Below are positions 15,447 to 24,429 of a stretch of 52,545 nt of DNA, piece by piece. Source of the DNA: Rickettsiaceae bacterium 4572_127 (GTDB taxonomy: Bacteria; Pseudomonadota; Alphaproteobacteria; Rs-D84; NBLK01); contig NBLK01000002.1 in assembly GCA_002084505.1 (NCBI GenBank), positions 1 to 52,545 on the forward strand, written 5' to 3'. Numbering within the stretch: the first letter of the stretch is position 1; each line of letters starts with the position of its first letter. A model generated the notes under the pieces. That model had not been told where the DNA came from and made no database searches. It saw nothing but the letters and a program-made list of their open reading frames with translations. The position numbers and the translations under genes were made by a program.

Positions 15447-15829
15447 TGAAACTACTGCCAGCAACTTTTGGGCGAATGTTCGCCATCCAAGAAATTTTAG
15501 TAATAACTGAGAACCAGAACAGCGAATCTTTGTCTAAAATTTTCAAAGATTCCTTTTCACATGACATGAAAGTTGATAATAACTTAAAGAATAAAATTTT
15601 GTTGCATTATAAAAAACACAAAGAAGAATTAGAAAAAACTTTTGAAAATTATGAAATAAAAAAAAGCTCAAATTTATTCAAAAGTTTTTTTTATTCTATG
15701 AAAATAGAATCTGAGTTCTTAAAAAAAGAAATTGCAATAATTTGGAGTGAGTATAAAAAACTTGCAGAGCTTTTTTTTCACGAAAAAGAAATAAATGCAT
15801 TGAAGGCAATATTAAACAATTCTTGCTAA
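15446..15829 (+). CDS. Unknown helical protein, possible divergent NusB
   Basis: 127 residues, all helical by pattern. The start ATFGRMFAIQEILVITEN resembles the NusB opening (R-x-A-R-x-x-A-x-Q-x-L), and IWSEYKKLAELFFHEKEINALKAILNN resembles the NusB helix (NEYVELAK-F) followed by the terminal helix. NusB is an antitermination factor acting with NusE/S10 on rRNA transcripts. The similarity is weak and by eye. It overlaps kdsD by one base (TAATG) and rimI tail to tail by 18 bases. An unrelated helical protein is the alternative. Confidence 0.4.
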   Translation: MKLLPATFGRMFAIQEILVITENQNSESLSKIFKDSFSHDMKVDNNLKNKILLHYKKHKEELEKTFENYEIKKSSNLFKSFFYSMKIESEFLKKEIAIIWSEYKKLAELFFHEKEINALKAILNNSC

Positions 15830-16249
15830 AACAACGGCTGTTTCAACAGGGTTTTTATAATATCCATCTCTTTTGTTAATTTCTTGAAATCCATGTTTTT
15901 TATACAATTTTTTAGCATGTAAATTACTATCTCTAACTTCTAAAAATAGCTTTGTTTTTTCTTTTATTGAAGCCAATAATTGTATAATTAAAACATCAGC
16001 ATAGCCAGATCTTTGAAAAGCCGGCAGAGTTGCAATTCGTAGAATTTCTATCTCATCGTTAATTTTTTGAGCAAATAAAAAACCTATTGAAATTCCAGCA
16101 TTAGAAACCAAATAACCAAACCCACCAACATCAATCATAGACGAGAAATCCTCTACTTTCCAGCTTCCATTTGGAAAACAAATAGCATCAAGCCCAGCAA
16201 TAGCAAGCAAATCCTTAGAAAGTATTTTTTTCACAGAATGGTTTGGCAT
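15812..16249 (-). CDS. rimI: RimI-type GNAT N-acetyltransferase
   Basis: A GNAT acetyltransferase of the RimI type, which acetylates the N-terminus of ribosomal protein S18. The acetyl-CoA region is EILRIATLPAFQRSGYADVLI, and the C-terminal LEVRDSNLHAKKLYKKHGFQEINKRDGYY is typical. The frame allows a start at 16264, but GGAGAG seven bases before the ATG at 16249 makes that start (MPNHSVKK, 145 residues) more likely. It follows tsaB, the common bacterial pairing. Confidence 0.8.
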   Translation of the reverse strand: MPNHSVKKILSKDLLAIAGLDAICFPNGSWKVEDFSSMIDVGGFGYLVSNAGISIGFLFAQKINDEIEILRIATLPAFQRSGYADVLIIQLLASIKEKTKLFLEVRDSNLHAKKLYKKHGFQEINKRDGYYKNPVETAVVLARIV

Positions 16250-16293
16250 AGCAAGTCTCTCCATAAATTAACTTAACTTTTTCAATTGGTTTT

Positions 16294-16743
16294 TTAGATA
16301 TTGCTTTGTTCATTCTTTTTTTCATAATTTGCAAGCATTTTTTTTGTATCTATAAATGTAATTGCATTTTTATTAAAGTTCACTTTTCCATTTTTAATTG
16401 TAGCTACGAATGCGTCCCGTTTTGTCCTCGAATATGCAACTAAACAGTCATCATAACCTTCAAAAATCTCAAAAACACCGATGCCTTTTAATGGGATTTT
16501 TAATGAACGAGAGAGAGCCTTTGCGAATGCAAAACCTGAACGAAGTCCTGAAAACGATCCAGGTCCTGTAACGAATCCAATTTCGGTTATGTCTTTTTTT
16601 GAGCAGTTTGTTTTTACTAAAAGTTTTTTTATAGTTGGGAATAAAGTAGATGCAATTGGAAAAGAAACAACTTCTTTTTCTACTTTATTATTTACTAATG
16701 CAATCTCAAAAGGAACTATACAGGTTTGAATTATTAGTCTCAT
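16294..16743 (-). CDS. tsaB: TsaB, t6A-modification partner, short form
   Basis: TsaB works with TsaD and TsaE to make t6A37 in tRNAs. The N-terminal ASKHA domain is clear: IIQTCIVPFEIALV, then the signature FVTGPGSFSGLRSGFAFAKALS and KGIGVFEIF. The protein is only 149 residues, while TsaB proteins are usually about 200 or more, so most of the C-terminal half is missing. The stop is followed by 44 bases before rimI with no visible remnant. It overlaps murE by four bases (ATGA). It is either a minimal TsaB or a truncated one. Confidence 0.75.
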   Translation of the reverse strand: MRLIIQTCIVPFEIALVNNKVEKEVVSFPIASTLFPTIKKLLVKTNCSKKDITEIGFVTGPGSFSGLRSGFAFAKALSRSLKIPLKGIGVFEIFEGYDDCLVAYSRTKRDAFVATIKNGKVNFNKNAITFIDTKKMLANYEKKNEQSNI

Positions 16744-18236
16744 TTCATGTATCCTTCCGCAATTTCTCTATCGTCAAAATGAGTTTTTTTTCCTTTAATT
16801 TCCTGATAAGTCTCATGTCCTTTTCCAGCTATAACAATGCAATCGCCATTTTGTGATTCTAAAATTGCAGTCTTTATAGCCTCTTCTCTATCTGGAATTT
16901 CTAATAATTTATCTTTGTTTTGAATGTTTTTTTTTACTAATTCTCGCAAAAACTTAGGGTCATCTTCTCGCGGATTATCGTCAGTAAGAACTATCTTATC
17001 GGCGAAATCATTTGCTGTTTTTCCCATATTTTGTCGCTCGTGCCTTCCGCCTCCAATCCCAAAAATAATTGTTAATTTTCCCTCTGTGTGTGGTCGCAAA
17101 GCCCCTAAAACATTTTCCATTGCATCAAAAGTATGAGCATAATCTACAAAAACCGTCGCCCCTTTTTTAGTCTTTCCAACATATTCTAGTCGTCCGCGAA
17201 CGGGCTTTAATTTTTGTAAAAACCCACGAAATTGAGCCAGTCTATAATCCTGCCAAAAATCTTTTTTGAAAATCTTTCTTCCGTAAAATCCGCCTAGCAT
17301 TAATCCAAAAGCACACAAGGCATTATGCAATTGAAATGCCCCAATTAGTGGAAGTTCTATTTTTAAAGCTCGCCCAAAAATCTCGATTATTACAGATTGC
17401 GTCGTGTCTTTTGGAGTGTTTTTTAGCACCTTAAAATACTCACCATTTTTTCCATAAGACAATACTGATTGTGGATTCAGCTGGGAAATTAGTTTTTTTC
17501 CATAACTATCATCAGCATTTATAACAGCGATTCCGTCGTCTGCTAAATAGTCAAAAAACAGACTTGCCTTTGCATTAAAATAATTCTCCATAGTCCCATG
17601 TTCACTTAAATGATCAGGAGTAAGATTTGTGAAACCTATGCAGTTTATTTTTCTTTGCATGCCTTCAATTCGAGCTTGAATCATAGCTGTGCTAGATGCC
17701 TCAAAACACAAACTTTCAACTTTATTTTCCGCTAAACTATCTAAAATCTTATAAAAAGTTAGAGGATTTGGGCTGGTAATTTCTTTTATTTCTATTTTTT
17801 TTATAGACTTATCCGTTGTATCAAAACCGAGAGTTCCAAAACTTGCCGACGAGCTTCCTAGCATTTCAAAAAACTGTTTAGTAAAATCTGCTATTGAAGT
17901 TTTTCCATTTGTTCCAGTTATTGCAGTAATTATTTTTGGTCTTTTTGGATAAAGCTCTTGCGATAAAAACGCTAATGTTTTTCTTGGATTCTCAACATAA
18001 ATTTTTGTGATTTTTTCATTTTTATAAGAAGAAGTTTTTTGCAAAACAATCGCTACCGCTCCGTTTTCAATTGCCTTGTCTATAAACTTTTCGCCGTTTA
18101 TTTTAGTTCCTTGAATCGCTACAAAAATATCACCTGTTTTTACCTCACGAGAATCAAAAGCAATTCCTGATACCTCCATATTTTCATCACCTATAATGTT
18201 TGTTTTTTGCAAACTTTTAAAATTTTTAATCTTCAT
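16740..18236 (-). CDS. murE: MurE, UDP-MurNAc-tripeptide ligase
   Basis: MurE adds the third amino acid to UDP-MurNAc-L-Ala-D-Glu in the cytoplasm. The 498-residue protein is full length: N-terminal UMP-binding domain with FDSREVKTGDIFVA, ATP-binding GTNGKTS (108-114) and the C-terminal substrate motif DNPR (420-423), which marks meso-diaminopimelate specificity. It overlaps ftsI by 11 bases and tsaB by four, so the row is one operon. Confidence 0.95.
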   Translation of the reverse strand: MKIKNFKSLQKTNIIGDENMEVSGIAFDSREVKTGDIFVAIQGTKINGEKFIDKAIENGAVAIVLQKTSSYKNEKITKIYVENPRKTLAFLSQELYPKRPKIITAITGTNGKTSIADFTKQFFEMLGSSSASFGTLGFDTTDKSIKKIEIKEITSPNPLTFYKILDSLAENKVESLCFEASSTAMIQARIEGMQRKINCIGFTNLTPDHLSEHGTMENYFNAKASLFFDYLADDGIAVINADDSYGKKLISQLNPQSVLSYGKNGEYFKVLKNTPKDTTQSVIIEIFGRALKIELPLIGAFQLHNALCAFGLMLGGFYGRKIFKKDFWQDYRLAQFRGFLQKLKPVRGRLEYVGKTKKGATVFVDYAHTFDAMENVLGALRPHTEGKLTIIFGIGGGRHERQNMGKTANDFADKIVLTDDNPREDDPKFLRELVKKNIQNKDKLLEIPDREEAIKTAILESQNGDCIVIAGKGHETYQEIKGKKTHFDDREIAEGYMK

Positions 18237-19878
18237 TTTTTTCCTTTCTAATATCTAAAAACGGCAAGATATTTTCTATTATTTCTTTTGTAATTGGCAC
18301 GGCATTCCAAGCTGAACTTTTCAGATTAAAATTCTCTTTCAGCCCCTTCGGCTCGTCTATCATAACCAGCAAAGTATACTCAGGATTTTCAATTGGAAAA
18401 GCCGACACAAACCAATTTGCTAATCTATTTTTATCATATTTTCCATTTACAATTTTTTCGGAAGTTCCTGTTTTTCCACCAATCTTTAGCCCTTCAATTT
18501 TCACTTTCTGCCCCGTCCCTTCCTCGACAATTCGATGCATTAATTTTCTCATTTTTGCGGAAGTTTCTTCACTAATAATTTGCTTAGCCTTGAAAGATTT
18601 TTTATCGTTAGGAACAAAAGTCGGAGGCAGATAGTAACCACCGTTTATAAGAGCGTTCGTCGCCAAGATCGTCTGCAAAGGAGATACTGAAATTCCATGC
18701 CCAAATGAAATTGTTGCTGACTCAATTTTTGTCCACTTATACGGCAAGATTGGATGAGCCGTGTCGCCTAAATCTGTTTTTATTTTATCTAAAAATCCAA
18801 ACTTTTTTAGATGTTTTTTCTGCTCATTTATTCCAAAATCCCAAGCCATTTTGACAGAACCTATATTAGAAGAGTGAATTAAGATTTGATCCAGTCCTGC
18901 TTTTTTTTCGTCCATTTTATGATCATCATCTATTGAAAAACCACCTATTTTGATAGCTTTATCTACGGCATATTTTTTATCTTCTGCTATATTATTTTCT
19001 AGTGCAATTGCAGTGTTAAATAATTTAAAAACCGACCCCGGTTCAAAAACTCCTGTTGTGATTTTATTGAATCTGTTTTTTAGTGGAGAGGCTGATAATT
19101 TATTTGGATCAAAGTCAGGAAAAGAGATTAAAGATAGAATTTCCCCCGTGTCACTTTTTATTAAAATCGCACCGCCTCCGATTGCTTTATGTTTTTCAAT
19201 TCCAGATCTTAAAACTCTATAAATCACCTCTTGAAATCTAGAATCAACTGATAATTTTATAGATTTTTTAGACGCTATTATTTTTGAATTCAGGCCATAT
19301 TCCAGTCCTTTTAGCCCTTTGTTGTCAGTATTTGTAAAACCTATTAAATGAGAAAAGATTTCTTTTTTAGGATAAGATCTAAAGTCTACCTTTTCAAAAT
19401 CCATATTTTTATCTTTTAATTTAGCCAAAAGTTTCATTGTTTTTTCTGAAATTTTCTTTTTGATATACACAAATTTTTTCCGAGAATTTACTTTTTTGTG
19501 CAATTCTTGTCGGGAATAATTTGGTAAAACTTTTAGAATTTTTTCTGTAAAATTATTTTTATTTTTTATTTTGTTTGGATGAATTCCAAAATTATAAATT
19601 GAGATGTTAGTCGCTAAAATTTCTCCATTTCTATCTTCTAAATCTGCTCTTGATAAAAGGCTTTTTTGAGTTATCTTTACTCCACCTTCAAACAAGGAAA
19701 AAGAAAAAGTTTTTGGAAAGGAAATAGAGAAAAGCTTTGTGATAATTGTAAGAAAAACAAACAAACTAAAAATGGTTATAATTCGGATACGGCCTTTATT
19801 CGCATAACTTTTTTTGCCTTCAATTTTGTTTCTCAAAAAAGAAACTAAATCCTTACCTACGGAAATTGGAGAACTCAT
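18226..19878 (-). CDS. ftsI: FtsI (PBP3), septal peptidoglycan transpeptidase
   Basis: FtsI cross-links septal peptidoglycan. The 550-residue class B PBP has a membrane anchor (about 31-50), a pedestal domain (RADLEDRNGEILATN), and the transpeptidase motifs SVFK (282-285), SSN (336-338) and KTGT (469-472). It sits between ftsL and murE in the conserved division and cell-wall order, with a four-base overlap with ftsL. mraW and mraZ are not upstream; gpmI takes their place. Confidence 0.95.
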   Translation of the reverse strand: MSSPISVGKDLVSFLRNKIEGKKSYANKGRIRIITIFSLFVFLTIITKLFSISFPKTFSFSLFEGGVKITQKSLLSRADLEDRNGEILATNISIYNFGIHPNKIKNKNNFTEKILKVLPNYSRQELHKKVNSRKKFVYIKKKISEKTMKLLAKLKDKNMDFEKVDFRSYPKKEIFSHLIGFTNTDNKGLKGLEYGLNSKIIASKKSIKLSVDSRFQEVIYRVLRSGIEKHKAIGGGAILIKSDTGEILSLISFPDFDPNKLSASPLKNRFNKITTGVFEPGSVFKLFNTAIALENNIAEDKKYAVDKAIKIGGFSIDDDHKMDEKKAGLDQILIHSSNIGSVKMAWDFGINEQKKHLKKFGFLDKIKTDLGDTAHPILPYKWTKIESATISFGHGISVSPLQTILATNALINGGYYLPPTFVPNDKKSFKAKQIISEETSAKMRKLMHRIVEEGTGQKVKIEGLKIGGKTGTSEKIVNGKYDKNRLANWFVSAFPIENPEYTLLVMIDEPKGLKENFNLKSSAWNAVPITKEIIENILPFLDIRKEKNED

Positions 19879-20126
19879 ATCTGCCCCGCTAAATTTGCTC
19901 TGTTTGGAAATAGTTCTTTTTCTAGTTTTTGAAGATTTTTTTGATTCGTTAGAATAGAAAACTTCACTTTTAAAGATTGTTTTTTATCGTGCATCTTTTC
20001 AATTTCTTTATTTTGTCTATTGAATAAATCTTTTTTTTCTCGTATTGAAAATTGTATAAAAAACACTAAAAAAAATAAAAATAAAGTAGTCGCCCAAGAA
20101 AAAATTACATAGCTTTTTTTTATCAT
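19875..20126 (-). CDS. ftsL: FtsL-like division protein
   Basis: FtsL is a small bitopic protein that, with FtsB and FtsQ, activates FtsWI. The 83-residue protein has one membrane span (about residues 7-26, VIFSWATTLFLFFLVFFIQF) and a periplasmic coiled coil (IREKKDLFNRQNKEIEKMHDKKQSLK). Sequence alone is not decisive, but the place directly before ftsI with overlap, the size and the topology all fit. It overlaps gpmI by four bases. Confidence 0.75.
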   Translation of the reverse strand: MIKKSYVIFSWATTLFLFFLVFFIQFSIREKKDLFNRQNKEIEKMHDKKQSLKVKFSILTNQKNLQKLEKELFPNRANLAGQI

Positions 20127-21634
20127 ATTAGACTCTCTCCTGTCATTTCTTCTGGCTGTTTTATGTTTAACAATTTCAACATCGTTGGAGCAATATCTGC
20201 TAATTTTCCATGTGTTCTTTTTAGCTCGACTTTGTCGTTAGAAAGAATCCAAAGCGGAACAGGATTTATCGTGTGCGCTGTAAACGGAGTCCCATCTTTT
20301 TCCTGCATTTTTTCGCAATTTCCATGGTCGGCAGTGATAATCATTTTGCCTCCCAATTTAGAAATTTCCTCCCAGCATTTTTTCACTTCCTTGTCTAGTG
20401 TTTCAACTGCAATTATCGCCGATTTTTCATTTCCTGTGTGTCCAACCATATCCCCATTTGCATAATTCATAATCACAACATCATTTTTTGGAGCAAATCG
20501 AATCAACTGCTCCGTAAGTTCACTAGCCGACATTTCAGGTTGCTCGTCATAAGTTGCAACAGCCGGTGATGGCACTAAAATCCTCGTGTCATTTTCATAC
20601 TTTCGCTCCTCTCCTCCATCAAAGAAAAAAGTTACATGAGCATATTTTTCTGTCTCAGCAAGTCGTAATTGAGACAACCCATTTTCTGCAATAATCTCTC
20701 CAAAAACATTCTCAACTTTTTCAGCAGGAAATAAAGTTTTTAGATTTTTATTTAATTCTTGCGAGTATTCAGCCAACCCAACAGTCATAGAAAACTCAGG
20801 AATTTGTCTTTCGAACAAATCAAAATTTGGAGAACATAAAGCACCTGCAATTTGACGAACTCTGTCAGCCCTAAAATTCCCAAATAAAATCGCATCGCCG
20901 TTTTTTATGCCGTTATAATTTCCTAAAATAGTAGATTCAAAAAATTCATCCGTAATATTATTTTCGTAATTTTCTTTAATGGCATCTTCTATATTTTCAG
21001 CATTGTTTCCTTCTCCAAAAACAATCGAATTAAAGGTTTTCTCAGTCCTATCTGCATTTTGATTTCTATCCATAGCAAAAAATCTTCCTGAAAGAGTTGC
21101 AAAATTTATATTGTTTCCTGCTGAATCTGTGGCTATTTTTTCTTTCATTTTAGCGATAAATTTCGCAATAGATTTTGGAGCCGTATCTCTTCCATCTGCC
21201 ACAACATGCCACCAAACTTTTATATTTTTTCGAGCAAGAGAAATTGCTATTTCCAGCAAATGATTTTGATGTGAATGAACTCCACCGTCTGATAAAAGCC
21301 CCCATAAATGACAAGCCCCGCCTGTGTTTTTCAAAGTCTCAATTAGTTCCTTAAAAAGAGGAAGTTGGCTCAAAGTTCCACTTTCTACCGCATCGTTTAT
21401 TTTAGGCAAAAGCTGTTTTACAACTCGCCCAGCACCAATATTCATGTGTCCAACTTCTGAGTTTCCCATCTGCCCTGCCATCAATCCGACCGCCGATCCT
21501 GATGCCTCAATAGTGGTGAATTTTCCTAGCGAATCAAAGAATGGAGTCTTTGCTAATTTCCAAGAATTATGAGTGGTTTCATCGCGAATCCCAACCCCGT
21601 CTAAAATGCATAATACTAGTGGTTTTTTTGACAT
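20123..21634 (-). CDS. gpmI: Cofactor-independent phosphoglycerate mutase GpmI
   Basis: GpmI interconverts 3- and 2-phosphoglycerate using two metal ions and a phosphoserine. The 503-residue protein is full length. Visible motifs are the first metal site LCILDGVGIRD, the phosphoserine motif GQMGNSEVGHMNIGAGR, VVADGRDTAPKS, GNFRADRVRQI, and the metal-binding VIMNYANGDMVGHTGN and TADHGNCEKM. It heads the row gpmI-ftsL-ftsI-murE-tsaB-rimI, an unusual leader for a division operon. Confidence 0.95.
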   Translation of the reverse strand: MSKKPLVLCILDGVGIRDETTHNSWKLAKTPFFDSLGKFTTIEASGSAVGLMAGQMGNSEVGHMNIGAGRVVKQLLPKINDAVESGTLSQLPLFKELIETLKNTGGACHLWGLLSDGGVHSHQNHLLEIAISLARKNIKVWWHVVADGRDTAPKSIAKFIAKMKEKIATDSAGNNINFATLSGRFFAMDRNQNADRTEKTFNSIVFGEGNNAENIEDAIKENYENNITDEFFESTILGNYNGIKNGDAILFGNFRADRVRQIAGALCSPNFDLFERQIPEFSMTVGLAEYSQELNKNLKTLFPAEKVENVFGEIIAENGLSQLRLAETEKYAHVTFFFDGGEERKYENDTRILVPSPAVATYDEQPEMSASELTEQLIRFAPKNDVVIMNYANGDMVGHTGNEKSAIIAVETLDKEVKKCWEEISKLGGKMIITADHGNCEKMQEKDGTPFTAHTINPVPLWILSNDKVELKRTHGKLADIAPTMLKLLNIKQPEEMTGESLI

Positions 21635-22091
21635 GATTTTTCCTTTTCTATTATCTAATGTAAATATATATGAAATGAAAAAAGATTCAAGAAAAATAAA
21701 ATAGCATATAGACCTAGTGTTATAGGTCTATGAAAACACTAAAATCAGACTCGGTCTTCACCTCGCCCCTTGCGGGAGAGGTCGAGCGAAGCTCGAGTGA
21801 GGGGTATCAAAAAAAAGTCATTCCTGCGAAAGCAGGAATCTCACCTAATCGAATCTTTATTACTTATCACCCGCCACTTATGGGCGGGGTAAAAAATCTC
21901 ACCCCAGACTCGTCATTGCGAGAATTTTTATGAAATAAAAATCGTGGTAATCCCACAAGTTGTTAACTCCATCATGAGATTGCCACGCTCACTTCGTGAA
22001 ACAGCTCGCAATGACGAGCCTAGGGTGGAATTGCTTCACTTTACTATCGTAAACGGAGGAACAATGACGAGTTTGTAGGGAGGGGTAAAAT
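21635..22091. repeat. Hairpin repeat cluster between gpmI and dprA
   Basis: No gene is seen. Contents: a variant of the CTATAAACCTAG palindrome (about 21708-21730), a CCTCGCCCCTTGCGGG repeat (21761-21807), a GTCATTCCTGCG repeat (21817-21842), a partial CCTCCCC-type hairpin (21866-21894), and a 110-base inverted repeat whose arms CTCGTCATTGCGAG (21909-21922) and its exact complement (22005-22018) are 14 bases long. The gpmI promoter must lie near 21640-21700. Confidence 0.85.
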
Positions 22092-23174
22092 CTACAATCG
22101 AATGATAAAATCTGCAGGCAATAACTTTGCTTTTTTTTCTAAATCTAGAACCAAAAGAATCGGCATTATAGTTTTCTGATTGCAACCCAAATGAGAAGCA
22201 AGTTGAGAAATTTCTATTGGGGTTTTTGAAAGAAGCGAAAGCACTTTTTCTTCACTAATTTTTTCAAAATTTTCATCATAAAAAAACTCCTCAGACACCT
22301 CATTAATCTCAAAAAGCGAAGCATTTTTTTGAAGACTTTTTTTAATCATAGCGGACTCAATATCCCTAATTGATTCTATAAAAAAAGCTCCCCTTTCTTT
22401 TAGCAAATAATTGCATGCTCCTGCTCGTTCATCAGTCGGAAACCCAGGAACAGCTCCAACAGGACGATTGTATTTTTTTGCAAATTCCGCCGTGATTAAA
22501 GACCCTGATTTTCTCTTAGCCTCAATAACAACCGTTATATCGGAAAGACCTGCAATAATGCGATTTCGGCTGGGAAAACGAGGTGCGGACGGCTGGGTCA
22601 AAGGAGGATGTTGCGAAATAATCGCTCCATTTTTTTCTAAAATTTCATGATATAGTTTAGTGTTTTTTAATGGATAGATATTTTCAACGCTACCTGCTAA
22701 AACTGCAATCGTATAGCCGTTTTTTTTCATCGCCCCAGAATGTGCAGAAGCATCGATTCCATAAGCCAATCCTGAAATAATTCCATAGTTTTTTTGAGCC
22801 AATTCATTGCTTAGTTTTTTACTTAAATTGATGGCAGGAAGCGATGCATTTCTCGTCCCAACAACAGCGATATTTTTTGTTTTTTTCAGCTCTCCTTTAT
22901 AGAACAAAACAGGAGGAGCATCGCCACAATTTTTCAACTGAGCGGGATAATTTTTATCATCAAACCAAATTATTTTTTGCTCAAATTTCCAAACATTTTC
23001 TATGATTTTTTCAGCGATATTTTTTTCTGCTAATTTAAATTTCTTAGTTTTCATAAGTCTTGGAAAAACATTAATTGCATTTTTAGCCGACCCAAAAGTT
23101 TTCAAAAAATAGTAAAAAGCAACAGGACCTATTCCCTCTGTATTCAACAATTGAAGGCGATAAATATCTTTCAT
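22092..23174 (-). CDS. dprA: DprA/Smf, DNA-processing protein
   Basis: DprA loads RecA on incoming single-stranded DNA during natural transformation and is found widely in bacteria. The 360-residue protein has an N-terminal helical domain (LQLLNTEGIGPVAFYYFLKT), the Rossmann-like core (VVGTRNASLPAINLSKKLS, SGLAYGIDASAHSGAM, TIAVLAGSVENIYP, FPSRNRIIAGLSDITVVIEA, SGSLITAEFA) and a C-terminal winged helix (about 300-360). It overlaps plsY by four bases. Co-occurrence of plsY and dprA is common. Confidence 0.95.
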   Translation of the reverse strand: MKDIYRLQLLNTEGIGPVAFYYFLKTFGSAKNAINVFPRLMKTKKFKLAEKNIAEKIIENVWKFEQKIIWFDDKNYPAQLKNCGDAPPVLFYKGELKKTKNIAVVGTRNASLPAINLSKKLSNELAQKNYGIISGLAYGIDASAHSGAMKKNGYTIAVLAGSVENIYPLKNTKLYHEILEKNGAIISQHPPLTQPSAPRFPSRNRIIAGLSDITVVIEAKRKSGSLITAEFAKKYNRPVGAVPGFPTDERAGACNYLLKERGAFFIESIRDIESAMIKKSLQKNASLFEINEVSEEFFYDENFEKISEEKVLSLLSKTPIEISQLASHLGCNQKTIMPILLVLDLEKKAKLLPADFIIRL

Positions 23175-23746
23175 TTTATTTTATTTTCCGTCCCATTTAT
23201 CAGCCTTTTTATATTTTCTCTGTGCTGAAAAATCCCTAGAATTGAAATCAAAATAAATAAAATTTTAACACTCAGCGGAAGATTTGTTCCAAAGAAAAAA
23301 ACAAACGGCATCAAAAACAAAACTGCAATTGCACTCAACGAAGAGTATTTTGTAATTAAAAATATCAACAGCCAAATTCCTCCAAAAATTAAAAAAGTCA
23401 GTGGTTCAAAATATAAAAAATATCCGAAAGTTGTAGCAAATCCTTTTCCACCTTTTAGTTTCAAAAAAGCCGAAAAGTTATGTCCTATCAAAACAGCAAA
23501 CGCAGTGATGGTAATTAAATGCGGGGAAAAAATACTTGCTGAGAACACCATAAAAACACCTTTTCCCGCATCAAAAAACAAAGTCAAAAGTGCCAAAAGT
23601 TTACTGCCTGTTCTTAAAACATTAGTCGTTCCTGTGTTTCCAGAACCGATTTTCCTTATATCTATTTTTAGAAAAATTTTAGAAAAAACCAGCCCAAAAG
23701 GCACTGAGCCTACTAAATAAGATAGTAAAATCCAAGTAATTTCCAT
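23171..23746 (-). CDS. plsY: PlsY, glycerol-3-phosphate acyltransferase
   Basis: PlsY transfers acyl from acyl-phosphate to glycerol 3-phosphate, the first step in phospholipid synthesis. The 191-residue inner-membrane protein has about five spans and the family motifs YLVGSVPFGLVF, KIGSGNTGTTNVLRTG (a variant of the GNIGATN motif), VLIGHNFSAFLKLKGGKGFATT. The partner plsX is not in the window. It shares one base with ftsB and overlaps dprA. Confidence 0.93.
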   Translation of the reverse strand: MEITWILLSYLVGSVPFGLVFSKIFLKIDIRKIGSGNTGTTNVLRTGSKLLALLTLFFDAGKGVFMVFSASIFSPHLITITAFAVLIGHNFSAFLKLKGGKGFATTFGYFLYFEPLTFLIFGGIWLLIFLITKYSSLSAIAVLFLMPFVFFFGTNLPLSVKILFILISILGIFQHRENIKRLINGTENKIK

Positions 23747-24072
23747 TAGTTATTCTCCTTGATTTGATAAGTATTTTCCTGAAACCTATTTAGTTTTTTA
23801 ATCAAAAGCTCGTCGATAAAATCTTTGCTTTTATTTAAAACTAAATTTGTTTTCATTTGCAAAAGCAGTGTTTCTTTTTTTAATTTTTCTAATTTTATTT
23901 CTTGTTTTTGATTCTCACTTTTTAATCTCATTAGATAGAATAAATTTGATCGCCCAAACATTAATTGTAAGCAAAAATAAAAACTGAGAAAAATTGCAAT
24001 CGAAAAAATAGCCCCATTTTTTGTTCTAAAATCATTTCTAAAAAAATCTATAATTCTTTTTTTTATCTGCAT
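23746..24072 (-). CDS. ftsB: FtsB/DivIC-like septum formation initiator
   Basis: 108 residues with one membrane span (about 21-37, AIFSIAIFLSFYFCLQL) and a periplasmic coiled coil. The junction FGRSNLFYLMRLKSENQKQE resembles the G-x-x-G-L region of FtsB, followed by a Leu/Glu/Lys heptad pattern. FtsB pairs with FtsL in the divisome, and a FtsL-like gene is 4 kb away. It begins the row ftsB-plsY-dprA, which is not the usual eno-ftsB context, so the call is moderate. Confidence 0.7.
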   Translation of the reverse strand: MQIKKRIIDFFRNDFRTKNGAIFSIAIFLSFYFCLQLMFGRSNLFYLMRLKSENQKQEIKLEKLKKETLLLQMKTNLVLNKSKDFIDELLIKKLNRFQENTYQIKENN

Positions 24073-24429
24073 GTTTTTATCATAAATTATTTATATATCC
24101 TTCGCAAGTATTTTTTAAAAATATAAAAAACGAACCTTTTGCCTATAAACCTAGTTTTATAGCCTTTCCTTATTTAATAGGCACTTGGCGGTAATTTAGA
24201 AAGAAAAGAAGTTCGATTCGGTGAGATTCCTATTTCGAGCCTCGGTCTTCACCTCGCCCCTTGCGGGAGAGGTCGAGCGAAGCTCGGGTAAGGGGTATAA
24301 AAAAATGTCATTCCTGCGAAGGCATTCTTCTCACAATACAGAATCATTTTTTATTTGATTCCCAAGTTATAAAAAAATCATTGCACTTTATGTAAAACAT
24401 CTTTACTTTATCTGTAAGGAGAATAAAAA
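24073..24429. repeat. Hairpin repeats between ftsB and a lipoprotein operon
   Basis: No gene. It holds a CCTATAAACCTAGTTTTATAGCC palindrome (about 24142-24164; its core is 20 bases), a CTCGGTCTTCACCTCGCCCC repeat (24242-24298, shared with 21751-21807) and one GTCATTCCTGCG repeat with a damaged right arm (24307-24332). A weak promoter (TTGCAC near 24384) and AAGGAG serve the gene at 24430. Confidence 0.8.

Noticed and set aside
21730..21933. 67-codon frame in the gpmI-dprA gap
   Set aside because: It only reads through repeat families; the same peptide motifs appear wherever the repeats occur.
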